The notes: generated from the letters alone by a model not told the origin. Positions 1 to 10,065 are shown, numbered from the stretch's first letter. The stretch: DNA of 23,533 bases from Hypsibius dujardini (GCA_001579985.1 LRSR01005459.1:1-23533), one strand, 5' to 3'. Made by a program: numbers and translations.

Positions 1-102
1 CTGTCTGTCAGCTTGCCTGCCTGTATGCCTGTCTATTTTTCCGAGTGTTGGTCTGCTTATTTAACCACCAACCGCTAGAATTTTTTTATTGTCTGTCTGT
101 AG
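1..102 (+). other. Intron fragment of the first astacin-like gene
   Basis: This is the 3' part of an intron. It is CTGT/CTGC-rich and ends in a CTGTAG acceptor directly before the exon at 103. The same exon in the downstream paralog (3549) is also preceded by a CTGT-filled intron with the same acceptor, so the upstream exons of gene 1 (signal peptide and N-terminal astacin part) lie outside the window. Confidence 0.75.
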
Positions 103-747
103 AACTACACCGGAGCAGTTCTGCTACAGCTACCCGGGCATGTACAAAGAAGGCACCAAGACTGAACAGCGTTTGGTGTTGAGTCGAGGCACGACTGGAT
201 GCTTCGACGGCAACGTGCGCTCCCTGATGAAGTACTTTGCCGTTCTGCTGGGCAAACGGAATGAGCATCAACGGGCCGACCGTGACCTCTTCATTACTGT
301 CGACAATGCCGCCGTGCAAGCCAGTCAGTATACTATGTGATAATTAAAATAAAATGAGTAAAAAATTGAAATTTAAAAATGCCACAAAATTTCAGATGAA
401 CTCAGCAAATCCGCGTACCGACTGTACACGGCTACAGAGGCGTACTCTGGGGCGTTTCCCTACGATTACTGCTCCATTACGCACAATAAGCCGGCCGAAT
501 TTGCCAGTCCGGGGGGCAAGTCCTTTACCGTCAACAAGGCCCCCTTCTTCATCCCTGCGCTACCGCGTTTGAGTAATACGGATTGTCAGTTGATAAGCCT
601 GATGTATCGATGCGACAGAACCAAGTGTGCGCCTTGTAAGTTGCTTGGTGGACCCACAGACAAACAGACAGATAGACAAACAGACACACTGACAGACGAA
701 CAGGCAGACAAACAAACAGACACATACACATACACAGACAAACAAAC

Positions 748-820
<73 letters not shown>

Positions 821-1989
821 CATACAAACCTGAAAATGATGGTGATCTGTTTAGTGGATTGTGCTGGACTTCCTGCCCCGAAACCTTCGGTTAACGGCAC
901 CCTGCCCACTGGAGGAGCGCCACTCAGTTGTACGATCCCAAACCAAAAACAGAAGGTCCTTCAATTGCTCAAAGCCTTTGAAACCAGGGATGTGCAGCCA
1001 TTCGCTTACGTTAACCCTAATAAATACATCCAACATAACCTCGACGCTGCCGACGGTATTGGCAATGTGCAGGCCTCCGTCGCTTCTCTCACCGACGCCG
1101 TTCGCGTCAATACCGTTCGCATCTTCCAGGACGGCGACTACGTGTGGGCCCACACCGAGTACCAGTTCGGCATCGACATCGTTATTGCCATCGACATGTT
1201 CCGCTTCGAAAACGGACTCATCGTGGAGCACTGGGACAACATTCAGGTTAGGATTGTTTTAATACGAGATTTTAATTTAATTTAAAAATGCGTACGTGAT
1301 TAAAATTAATTTAATTTAATTGAATTGAATTCATATAATATTACTTCGAAGATACAGCTACAATAAAGTCTGGTATTTAAATCAGAATGGTTCCTTTCCC
1401 GGTTTTTGGTTCAACTTTTATCATCAGAACCCGGGTACTCAAAACTTTAATTGAAACTTAATGCTATAATTAATTAATTAAAATTAAATGTGCATGCCTC
1501 ACCATGTAAGGATAATTAGTCTAAATAACATTTCTCCAGAGCACGGCCGGACCCAATCCCAGCGGACATACCATGATCGATGGTCCAACCCTCGCATTGG
1601 ATTGGCAGTTGACAGAGCAAAATAAAGCTTTGGTCAAGGAATTTTATCAGACCGTCTTGGTCAACGGAGATGTCAGCCAAATGGCGCGCTTTTACGCGGG
1701 AGACGCACTGATTCAGCATAATCCCTCGGTGGCGGACGGGTTGTCGGGACTGCAGAATGGCATGGCGGCGTTCGTCGCAGCCGGCACCCCGATCAGGATC
1801 GCCGCCATTCATCAAGTCCTAGGAGAGGGGAGCTTCGTATTGGTGACGGCGGACGGGACGTTCGGGAGCGAACCGACGGCCTTCTACGATCTATTTCGCG
1901 TGGAGAAGGGAAAGATCGCCGAGCACTGGGACGTACTGCAGGCCATTCCGCCGCAATCGCAGTGGAAAAATCAGAACGGGAAATTTTAG
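103..1989 (+). CDS. Astacin-like pseudoprotease fused to two SnoaL/NTF2-like domains (5' partial)
   Basis: Exons are 103-323, 396-635, 855-1246 and 1540-1989. All junctions are GT-AG and in phase, giving 433 C-terminal residues ending at TAG 1987-1989. The first two exons encode the core of an astacin (M12A) domain. Visible markers are RADRD (astacin RxDRD), FPYDYCSITHN (YDYxSIMHY Met-turn), and a C-terminal LSNTDCQLISLMYRC block matching the astacin LSxxDxxxINxxYxC end. The HExxHxxGxxH zinc motif is absent: the aligned stretch in exon 103-323 has no histidine ligand or glutamate. Exon 3 continues, after a short Pro-rich linker, into a SnoaL-like domain with QHNLDAADG and VEHWDNIQ. Exon 4 holds a second one with QHNPSVADGLSG and AEHWDVLQ and ends in NGKF. 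This tandem arrangement resembles bacterial two-domain NTF2/SnoaL proteins; that comparison is from memory. The intron at 636-854 is 219 nt and stop-free in frame, so retention is possible. A possible AATAAA lies at 2049-2054. Confidence 0.82.
636..854 (+). repeat. CAGA tetranucleotide array filling an intron
   Basis: The intron runs from GTAAGT at 636 to TTAG at 854. Most of it (about 655-828) is (CAGA)n with CAAA and CACA variants. Its length is a multiple of three and the frame stays open, reading as TDRQ/TDKQ repeats. Confidence 0.85.
1247..1539 (+). other. AT-rich intron between the two SnoaL domains
   Basis: This is a phase-0 intron with donor GTTAGG and acceptor TCTCCAG. It is AT-rich with TTAATT runs and lacks the CTGT/CAGA arrays found in the other introns of this gene. 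It falls exactly between the two SnoaL-like domains. Confidence 0.75.
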
Positions 1990-2617
1990 AGTACAATGTA
2001 ACACTGCTGTCTTAATTGAATTTTGTCTCTCTGTCTTTAAGCAAAGGAAATAAAAAGGAAGCAGAAGCTCAAACGAAACCGTTATCGAACCCTTCTCTAT
2101 CTATCTGCCTGTCCGCCTAAGTGCATCTAAGTATGTTTGTCTGCCTGTCTGCCTGCCTGCCTGCCTGCCTGTCTGTCTGCGTGTCTGCCTGCGTGTCTGC
2201 TTGCCTGCCTGTAGTCGTGCTGATAGATTTCTTTGGACGTGTTTAGTTTCATAAGGGCTATTAACTTCCCGGTCGCGTTTCCAGAGCCTTCTAGCCACTT
2301 GACCAAGATGACCAGGACTCACGTCACAATTACTTCTTCCACCCCGATACCAGCACACTTGCGTCAGTATTTCCGGTTATCAACTTGACTATTCTTTCCA
2401 GCTTGGCGTTTCTTAATCTGACCAGCCCACTCGGACCTAGCGAGCGTTTTTTAATTTTTTCATGGCAGTAGTATGTGCAACTGTGCGGTGCGACACAGGA
2501 ACGACTAACGGTTTCATTTATTAGTATATTAGCCGACAGAAGTCCACCCTTAAATCTCCTCAATAACGGTTTATTGTTCGAATATTACTCGACTTTTAGA
2601 ACACATTTTCTGAAATT
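1990..2617. other. Intergenic region between the two astacin-like genes
   Basis: The region holds the 3' UTR of gene 1 with AATAAA at 2049-2054, then a CTGC/CTGT array at about 2100-2212, then unique sequence leading to the gene 2 start codon. No coding exon is recognised. The small ORFs here do not resemble any protein I know. Confidence 0.6.
2100..2212. repeat. CTGC/CTGT array
   Basis: Degenerate tetranucleotide array dominated by CTGC units at 2150-2215, a variant of the CTGT family that fills the neighbouring introns. Confidence 0.8.
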
Positions 2618-3418
2618 ATGAACGCTGCAATCATTTTAGCAATTGTATGTGTGACCGGTGAGTTTTTAACTTACACGTTCAATCACTGAATGTATTTTTT
2701 TGGGTTGTTTATGTCTGCATGACTTCTGTCTACTCAAGTTTGTGTTTGGTTAACTGCCTATCTGCCTGCTTCCATCTCTTTGTTTTGTCTGTCTATTTGT
2801 TTGTCTCTCTGTCTCCCTTTGTCTGTCACTTTGTCGATCTGTCTCTCTGTCCGTCTGTCTGTTTTATCTGTTTATTTGTCTGCTTATCTTTTTTCTGTTT
2901 GTCTGGCAGGCTGGTTGGTTGTCTGTCTCGCGCTCTGCCCACCTACCTACCTGCCTGTCTTCTTCGTCCGTCTCACTGCTTGACTGATCTTTTAACCAGC
3001 CTCGGTTTCAGTTTTCTTTATGATGATTACTAACCTTTTAGGCATCAATGCCAGTCCTAGTTTCCTTAGGACGGTGAACGTCCAGTCACAGTTCCTAAGA
3101 TGGCCCAATCCATCCACTATACCATACTACCTTGACCCTTCTTACAGTTAGTTTATCTTCCTTTTGTCGCAACATATATGTACATGAATCACAATCTAGA
3201 ACTTGTCTGTGACAGCTCCAGTCGAACAAGCTTTGATTAAAGCCGCTATGCAAAAGATTACCGACGATATGAGCGGTTGCGTGGGCTTCACGGAGGTTGC
3301 TCCAATTAGCACTGATTTCAAAGTCAAGATCACACCTGTGCAGGTGGACGGGTATGTGCTCCTGTACATGTCTGTCTATCTGTATGTATGTCCGTCCGTG
3401 GGTCTGTCCGTCCTGTCG

Positions 3419-3452
<34 letters not shown>

Positions 3453-5534
3453 GTCTGTCTGTCTGTCTGTCTGTCTATATGTTTGTCTGTACATCTGCCT
3501 GCCTGTTTGCTTGTCTGTTCGTGTTATATTGTTATTGTTCATCTGTAGAACAACGCCGGAACAGTTCTGCTACAGCTACCCGGGCATGTACAAAGAAGGC
3601 ACCAAGACTGAACAGCGTTTGGTGTTGAGTCGAGGCACGACTGGATGCTTCGACGGCAACCTGCGCTCCCTGATGAAGTACTTTGCAGTTCTGCTGGGCA
3701 AGCGGAATGAGCATCAGCGGTCCGACCGTGACCAGTTTATCACCGTAGACAATTCGGCCCTACAAGCGAGTAAATAGAGTATATGAATAATTCAAATAAA
3801 ATTTTATTATAAAATGTCACCGGTTTCGAAAAATCCAGAAACATCTCAATAATTTCCAGACGACTACAGCAAATCCGCATACCGACTGTACACGGCCACG
3901 GAAGCCTATTCCGGGGCGTTCCCATACGATTACTGCTCCATTACACATAATCGCCAAACAGACTTTGCCAATCCTGGAGGCAAGTCCTTCACCGTCAACA
4001 AGGCCCCCTTCTTCATCCCGGCGTACCCGCGTCTGAGTAATACGGATTGTCAGCTGATTAGTCTGTTGTATCCGGGATGCGAGAGGAAAAAGTGTGCACC
4101 CTGTAAGTAACTTGGCCGACCTCCAGACGGATAGACAGACAGACCTGCAGACATTGAGGAATACAGACAGATACACAGAAAGCAGACTTAACAGACGGAT
4201 GAACAGAGAAACGGAAACATAAGCACACAGGTAGACAGAGACAGAAAGACAGAAAGAGGCAGACAGACAGACAAACAGACAGGCAGACAGGTAGACAGAC
4301 AAACAGAAAGACAAAGAGAGGCAGGCAGGCAGATAGACAGACAGGCAGAAACACCGGGAGACCGGCGGACAGATAAGCAGGCAGACACAGGCAGTCAGAC
4401 GAAGACAAGTCTAGACAAGAAGATGGGCAGACAAGGAACCAAAACCCATTCTTTCCAGTGGATTGTGCTGGCCTCACTACTCCAAAACCATTTGTCACTG
4501 CTGCCCAAACTGCTGCTCAAACAACACCAGCACTGTCCACAGGAGCGCCTCTCATTTGCACAACAGCCGATGGGATTACAACCGTGGTACCAACTACTGT
4601 GGCACCAACTACTACTCCAGCTGCGACAACTACCCCGGCGGCAACCACGACAGCAGATGTACCAACCACCGTGGTGACGACAATTGCTACAACAGTCGCT
4701 CCGCGAATTCGAACACCATGTGTGAACGCTGACTTTAAGGATTTTTGCGAAAAAGCACCGACTGCTTCGTTGCTGTTCGAAGCGGGTGCTACCCCAACCG
4801 ATGACATATATGTCCTGTTCTCCGGCAACTGCGCCATGAAGTACAAAATTGGCCAAGGCACAGGCAATCAGGCTATCATCCCAATCAATGACGGCAAACC
4901 TAACCCGGTTGACATTGGCGAGTTGTATCCTGGGTACGACAAATTCGGATTGAATTCAGACATTACCTTCGCGTATATCGACGGCGAATATGGACCTGTA
5001 TATCTTGCAAATGACAACCAGGTATTTGCCTGCCTGCCTGCCTGCCTGCCTGCTTACCTGTGCGTATGGATGTCCGTCTGTCTATCTATCTGTCTGTCTG
5101 TCTGTCTGCTTGTCTGTGGCTGATAATGTATTGCTTTTATTACACAGCCAAAATCTGCTGCGGCATGCCCTTTTCCGAGCGTTGCTGGTGCATCATGTGA
5201 TGGTACAACTTGGGCCGCGCCACTCTTCCCAAATTCAGTGTCAACGAACGCTCCTGATGCAGCTGACACCACCGTTCTTGAACACGATCAATTTTTCCAT
5301 ATTATTTCTGAGGGTATGTAATCGTATGAATTGGTTTCCCATTCAATGGCAACTTCTCAATCAGTAAATGCGTCTGTATGCATATCAGTCTGTGAGTTTG
5401 TGTCTCGCCGTCTATCTGTTGTCTGTTTGTCAACCTGTCTGTCTATCTGTCTATCTGTCTGGCTGCCAGTCTGTCTGTCTGTCAGTCTGTTTTTCTTTCT
5501 TCTGCCTGCCTGCTTGCCTGTCTGTCTGCCTCTT

Positions 5535-5574
<40 letters not shown>

Positions 5575-6156
5575 ATTCTGTCTGGCTGTCAGTCCCTCTG
5601 TATGTTTTGCGGCGTTCCGGTAGCGGCTTACCTGTTTGAGTTTCTGCTTGCTGGCCGATCATTTTGCCTTTTATTTTTGTTCACTTGAATGACAGAGGAA
5701 GGATCGCGGCTTCTCTGCGTGAGTAACCAGGGTCGTCCCACCGCTGCTCCCAACGCTGCTGACTGTTTGGACATCGCTGACCAGATCGCCATGATTTATA
5801 AAGTGACCGCTGTGCAGTATGTAAATGCCCCCAAGTCGAGCCCACCGGGTTTGCTCATCTTCGGCACGGACACAGACGGGATTCCGTTGATTGCATTCGG
5901 TGACTTCGGGACCGAGCCAGAGACGGTTCCTCCCACTACTCCTGTTGCTCCTTACTCCTTCCATCCGAAAGCCGGCCCGAAAAAGTTCGACGTAAGTCAT
6001 TACTAATATCGAAAATACGTATGCACTGTATCCTCTGGTACGTCACTACTTTTCACAGTCTATCTGGATTTCAAATGATAGGAATCAATGCTGTTTCAGA
6101 GTTACGGTGGAGCTTTCCCAGTCAAGACCTACACTTTGGGCGTCTGCAGTCCGTAA
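2618..6156 (+). CDS. Astacin-like pseudoprotease with Thr-rich linker and unknown C-terminal domain
   Basis: Nine exons: 2618-2657, 3042-3146, 3216-3351, 3549-3769, 3860-4102, 4459-5021, 5148-5313, 5696-5991 and 6100-6156. All have GT-AG borders and matching phases, giving 608 aa. The ATG at 2618 opens a short hydrophobic signal-peptide-like stretch (MNAAIILAIVCVTG). The astacin N-terminus is clear: RWPNPSTIPYYLDPSY matches the WPxxxIPYxID start, followed by SGCVGF. The zinc motif is lost: the HExxHxxGxxH positions read K137, Y138, V141 and N147, only the G and the following RSDRD remain, and the Met-turn is SITHN (194-198). The astacin domain ends near residue 248. Residues about 284-330 are a Thr/Pro/Ala linker, probably O-glycosylated. 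The remaining ~280 residues contain scattered cysteines and match no family I recognise. Likely secreted. Paired AATAAA signals lie at 6764-6780. It is a tandem paralog of the gene ending at 1989, which shares exons 4-5 closely but not the C-terminus. Confidence 0.85.
2658..3041 (+). repeat. First intron of gene 2, with a degenerate CTGT array
   Basis: Intron with donor GTGAGT and acceptor TTTTAG. Between about 2755 and 2980 it is a degraded CTGT/TTGT tract that reads as spurious Cys/Leu/Ser/Val-rich ORFs. Confidence 0.75.
3364..3530. repeat. CTGT array in an intron of gene 2
   Basis: This fills most of intron 3352-3548, with a nearly pure (CTGT)n core at about 3418-3480. It is positionally equivalent to the CTGT-containing intron that precedes position 103. 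Confidence 0.85.
4110..4430. repeat. CAGA/CAGG array in an intron of gene 2
   Basis: This fills intron 4103-4458 and is degenerate (CAGACAGA with CAGG, CAAA and GAGA variants). It is equivalent in position and orientation to the CAGA array at 636-854 in gene 1. Confidence 0.85.
5024..5118. repeat. CCTG/CTGT array in an intron of gene 2
   Basis: Lies in intron 5022-5147. CCTG repeats at about 5027-5055 pass into CTGT repeats at 5076-5112. Confidence 0.8.
5385..5615. repeat. CTGT array in an intron of gene 2
   Basis: Lies in intron 5314-5695. It is a degenerate CTGT/CTGC tract, purest near 5530-5580. Confidence 0.8.
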
Positions 6157-6492
6157 TGGATCTCCAAACGAACAGGCTGGAAGGCTGAATGGGTGTTGTT
6201 GCACAATAGTTCCAATGCGTGACATGTTTCCTATTAGCGTCGCAGAGAACTCTGAAGAACCTAAAAACTCAAACGACTCGGTGTGGCGCTAATGTTTTGC
6301 CTCAATATCGCTCGTTTGCCTGTGTCTGCCTGCCTGCTGGTCTATTTGACTTTACGCCTGTATGTCTATAGACATATTTTCCTAATTAAAGGTATGTGTG
6401 ACTTTCGGTCATTCCCTCTGTCTGCTTGTCTGACTGCCTCTGCCTGTATGTCTTGCCAGTATGGCTGCCTGTCTGCCTGCCTGTTTGCCTGC

Positions 6493-6532
<40 letters not shown>

Positions 6533-6821
6533 AATCCTTTTTCGATTCCATTCGCAGTCTGTCTGATTAGCCTAGCACTTGATGTGCGAGAGGCCCACAG
6601 AGCTGGCGTCACCAGTTTTATTTCAGCAGTAATGAGCAATCATGCATACGTCACTGTTTTGTCTATCTGCGACTATCACATCTCACCCACGTAATTAATC
6701 ATGCCAATCAGTATGAAGCCAAATTGTGAAGAGAAGCAAAAATACGGCCTACAACAAACGTTGAATAAAAATCGAATAAAACAAAAAATCCCCAAGTCAG
6801 TAGTCAGTCAGTCAAACAGGC
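6157..6821. other. Convergent intergenic region, gene 2 / ACADS
   Basis: The region between the gene 2 stop and the ACADS stop contains a CTGT/CTGC array (about 6410-6532) and two plus-strand AATAAA hexamers (6764-6769, 6775-6780) that fit gene 2 polyadenylation. No further exon is seen. Confidence 0.6.
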
Positions 6822-7312
6822 TTATTTGAGGCCGTACTCCTTCAGCAAGTTCCCTGCAATCACGAGCCGCTGAATCTCCGATGTGCCCTCGTAAATCTCA
6901 GTGATGCGGGCGTCGCGGTAGTGCCGTTCCGCCGGCATGTCCGACACATATCCCATCCCGCCGAGAATCTGTATGGACTGGTGTGCGATGAACGTGGCCG
7001 CTTCCGAGGCGCTCAACTTGGCCATCGCAGCTTCCTATTAAAACCAGGTGTTTATTCCCATAGACAGCTCCTAAACCAGGCAAGATGTTTGAGTTCCAGA
7101 CATGTCTCACCTTTGTGTAATTTTTCCCAGCGTCCTTGAGCATGGCAGCCCTCCAGGTGAGGAGACGGGAGCTCTCTAGTTTTAATGCCATATCCGCCAG
7201 CTTCATCTGCACCAGGAAAAAATACAATGAATTGTATGTCTCTGTGTTTGTCTATCTGATTGTCTGTCTGTCTGTCTCCCTGTTTGTTTGTTTGTTTGGT
7301 TGTTTGGTTGCT

Positions 7313-7349
<37 letters not shown>

Positions 7350-9915
7350 GCCTGTCTGTCTGTCAGTCTTTCTATCTGTCTGCATGCCAGCCTGGTTGTC
7401 CGACTGGTCTGTTTATTTGTCTGTCTACGCTTGTCTGTCAATCTGCCTTCCTGTCTGCTGGACTGCTTGGCTGTATGCTTGCTTGCTTTCTGGTGTAGTT
7501 GTTTGTCTGTCTGCTCTCTTGACTTCGCTCACGAACCTGAATTGCCTGCAACTTGGTGAGCGGTGCACCGAACGCCTCCCGTTTCGCGGCGTAGTCCACC
7601 GCACAGTCCAACGCTGCCTGTCCGATCCCGAGCGCCTGACCGGCCACCCCAATCCTTCCGGCATCCAGCGTGATCATGGCAATCTTAAATCCCTCTCCTA
7701 ATTGGCCGATGACATTAGCTTTCGGAATGCGGCAGTCCTCAAAGATCAGACTGACGGTGGAGCTAGCGCGAATGCCCAGTTTGTCCTCTTTCTTGCCGAT
7801 GGAGAAGCCGGGCGCGTTCTTCGGAACGGCGAAGCAGCTAATGCCCTTGTGCTTTTTCGCTTTGTCGGTTGTGGCAAACACCTGAGTAACAGAGCTATGG
7901 AGCATGGGGCAGCTCAGGAAGATCCCGAAGGAAATCCACAGACAACAAGCATACAACCAGATCAGACAGGCAGACATCCAGGTCCACAGACACTCAGACT
8001 GACAGATAGACAGGCAGACAAACAAACTGACTGCGAGATAAACAAATTTAAAGGCACAGAGAATTAGAAAAACAGACAAACAAACAGATAGATCGAGAGG
8101 CCGACCGACACATAGACAGATCGAAAGCCCGACAGATAGACTGTTAAATAGACCGGGAGACGTACAACGGCAGCTTCGGCTTCGAATCCGTTCGTAATCC
8201 AGGCTTTCGTTCCATTCAACACCCATTCATCGCCAACGAGTCTTGCGGTGGTCGACGCCGCTCCTGCATCGCTACCATTCCCTAAAATATCCAGCAGATT
8301 TCAATGGAAGCCCGAAGAGGATCGCCAGACGGTTAAGGCACGACTGAATCGTAAACAGACTGGCCGAAAATCAGGCACAACAGCAGAGAGGCAGATAGAC
8401 ACATACGCAAACAGACAGACCAACATTCAAGTAGACAGTCCTGGATAAATTTAGGCAGACACATTTGCGGAAATCAGACCAACAGTCAGACAGGTAGACC
8501 GACAGTCAGACAGTCATGCGGATAGACAGATACACAGATAGACAGAAAGTCGGTCAGTCAGTCAGTCAGACAGACAGACAGACAGTCAGATAGGTAGACC
8601 GACAGTCAGACAGTCATGCAGACAGACAGAGACACAGATAGAGAGACAGATAGACAGACAAGTTTAAAGATAGACGTACAGTGTGCAATTAACAAAGAAT
8701 TATAGTTTGAGGATGCGGCACAGAAAGGTCAGCGAAGTGTACCTGGCTCACTCAGTCCAAAGCAGCCGATTCGTTCACCGGAAGTAAACGGCGTGACGAA
8801 CTGCTTTTTCAGCTCTTCACTGGCATAATTATCCAGCGGACCCAGATAAAGTGTCTGAAATACGGAAATGAACTATTGAAGAGATTGAAGACCGGGGAGC
8901 AGGGTAAAAACACCGTACGTTGTGTGCACTCATGATGACGCCTGCGGACGCGCAGCCTCTGCTAATTTCCTCCATGGCAATGGCGTATGCAAGGTAGTCC
9001 AAACCGGCGCCGCCGTACTTCTCCTCCGTCGTAATCCCCATTAAACCCAACTTTCCCATCTCCAGTATCTGTAAAACAGAGACATAACAATCACAAAACA
9101 CATCGTACGCAACCTGGTTGAATGGATCGAAACAAAATCCGCCCAGTTCATTGAGGCACAACTCGATTGATTGATGAATTTAACAAGCCGCAGCTGAATC
9201 AAGTACACATTTGCTTGATTGATCTATTGATGTATTCACACTCATATTTTTAAAATTCTTGTTCGCCGAGGAAACACGCCTTCAAAACAAACCAAACTTA
9301 AACCGTTATTTTCTGAGTAGTTATTAAATAATTTTCTTGATAACAACCGGTTTCACTTGATTGTTAAAGACTTGACTAACTGAAAGGGTATTTCCCAGTA
9401 GAAACCTACGCTTGATTGATTTATTGACGTAATGTATCTATATTTTATAATTCCCTGTTCTTATAAAGAGAACCTACTGAAAATAAAATCACACTGAAAA
9501 CTCATTCTTCAAATCTATCCTCATCTTCCTACACACCAGAGACTGGTTTTATTTACTCTTAAACAACCAGCTGAACAGAAGCGCGTTCCAGCATACAATC
9601 GGATGCTTGATTGATCTATTGATGGGCGCAGCACTTGTTCGATAACCGCCTTGCTTGATTGGTTGATGAAAAGCATTAACAAATATTTTCAAAATGTGTT
9701 CTTCTTCGGCTAGATGTTATTTACTGCTTCAATCAACGAGAATTCCTGCCGACCTGTTCTTTCGGGAAGCGGTGCTCTTTATCGATCGCACCGGCGATCG
9801 GTTTGAGTTGATTATCCGCGAAATTTCGGCATGTTTCCTTGAGCATCTGATGGGTGTCTGGCAAATCGATGATGCTGACGGGCGCGCTGCTCGTCGACGC
9901 CTGTCGGAGATGCAT
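6822..9915 (-). CDS. ACADS: Short-chain acyl-CoA dehydrogenase, mitochondrial
   Basis: Minus-strand exons are 9917-9754, 9068-8919, 8854-8743, 8281-8166, 7881-7537, 7206-7111 and 7034-6822. All are in phase and give 397 aa from the ATG at 9915. The enzyme is a flavoprotein of the mitochondrial matrix that oxidises butyryl-CoA-type substrates in beta-oxidation and passes electrons to ETF. Signature 1 is intact across an intron ([15 protein letters not shown]), as is signature 2 ([19 protein letters not shown]). The catalytic base is the Glu of [11 protein letters not shown] near the C-terminus. The short-chain subtype is indicated by [17 protein letters not shown] and RLVIAG. The N-terminus is uncertain. 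ATG 9915 gives a short Ser-rich presequence, and an acceptor-like TTTCAG lies 2 nt upstream, so an earlier exon or 5' UTR splice is likely. Introns carry CTGT/CAGA arrays, and the first carries GATT repeats. Confidence 0.93.
7240..7510. repeat. CTGT array in an ACADS intron
   Basis: Occupies most of intron 7536-7207. On the transcript strand (minus) it reads CAGA. The purest CTGT run is at 7315-7350. Confidence 0.85.
7970..8150. repeat. CAGA-type array in an ACADS intron
   Basis: Degenerate CAGA/CAAA tract in intron 8165-7882. It reads as CTGT on the ACADS transcript. Confidence 0.75.
8385..8670. repeat. CAGA array with a 100-bp internal direct repeat
   Basis: Lies in intron 8742-8282. Besides the tetranucleotide pattern, a block beginning at 8482 (GTAGACCGACAGTCAGACAG and flanks) recurs exactly 100 bp later at 8582, so a longer segment has been tandemly duplicated. 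Confidence 0.75.
9069..9753 (-). other. ACADS intron with dispersed GATT repeats
   Basis: A 685-bp intron. Short blocks of the type CTTGATTGATCTATTGATG recur at about 9215, 9412, 9606 and 9653. No CTGT/CAGA array is present; this is where the repeat landscape changes from that family to GATT. No coding signal seen. Confidence 0.65.
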
Positions 9916-9998
9916 TTCTGAAACCAGACACGAAAAAAATATTTTAAAATAAAACATAATTTCACTTTCAGAAACAGGAAATGTTGTTTGGGGATACA

Positions 9999-10065
9999 CA
10001 CCCGTATATTATGACTGCAGTGAAGCACGGTGAAGTATAGTGTGTACAGTCATAATATACGGGTG
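9999..10065. repeat. Perfect 19-bp inverted repeat, 29-nt loop
   Basis: Arm 9999-10017 (CACCCGTATATTATGACTG) is the exact reverse complement of arm 10047-10065. Pairing does not extend beyond the arms. It could be a small foldback element or a transcribed hairpin. Confidence 0.85.

Noticed and set aside
549-909. Minus-strand ORFs reading as CLSVCLSV repeats, and similar ones at 2719-3033, 3297-3548, 4058-4498, 5331-5688 and 7136-7498
   Set aside because: They are translations of CTGT arrays, open in several frames on the same strand. They lie in introns of phase-consistent genes.
1540-1989. SnoaL exon as bacterial contamination in the assembly
   Set aside because: It joins in phase across an AT-rich intron with proper splice signals and sits between animal exons and a eukaryotic spacer.
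4395-4867. Long ORFs opposite and out of frame with exon 4459-5021 (153 aa and 116 aa minus, 84 and 89 aa plus)
   Set aside because: They are shadows of the Thr/Ala/Pro-rich coding exon, whose own frame fits flanking splice phases and the paralog.
8385-8670. CRISPR-like array
   Set aside because: Direct repeats are contiguous tetranucleotides with no unique spacers of constant length, and the context is a eukaryotic intron.
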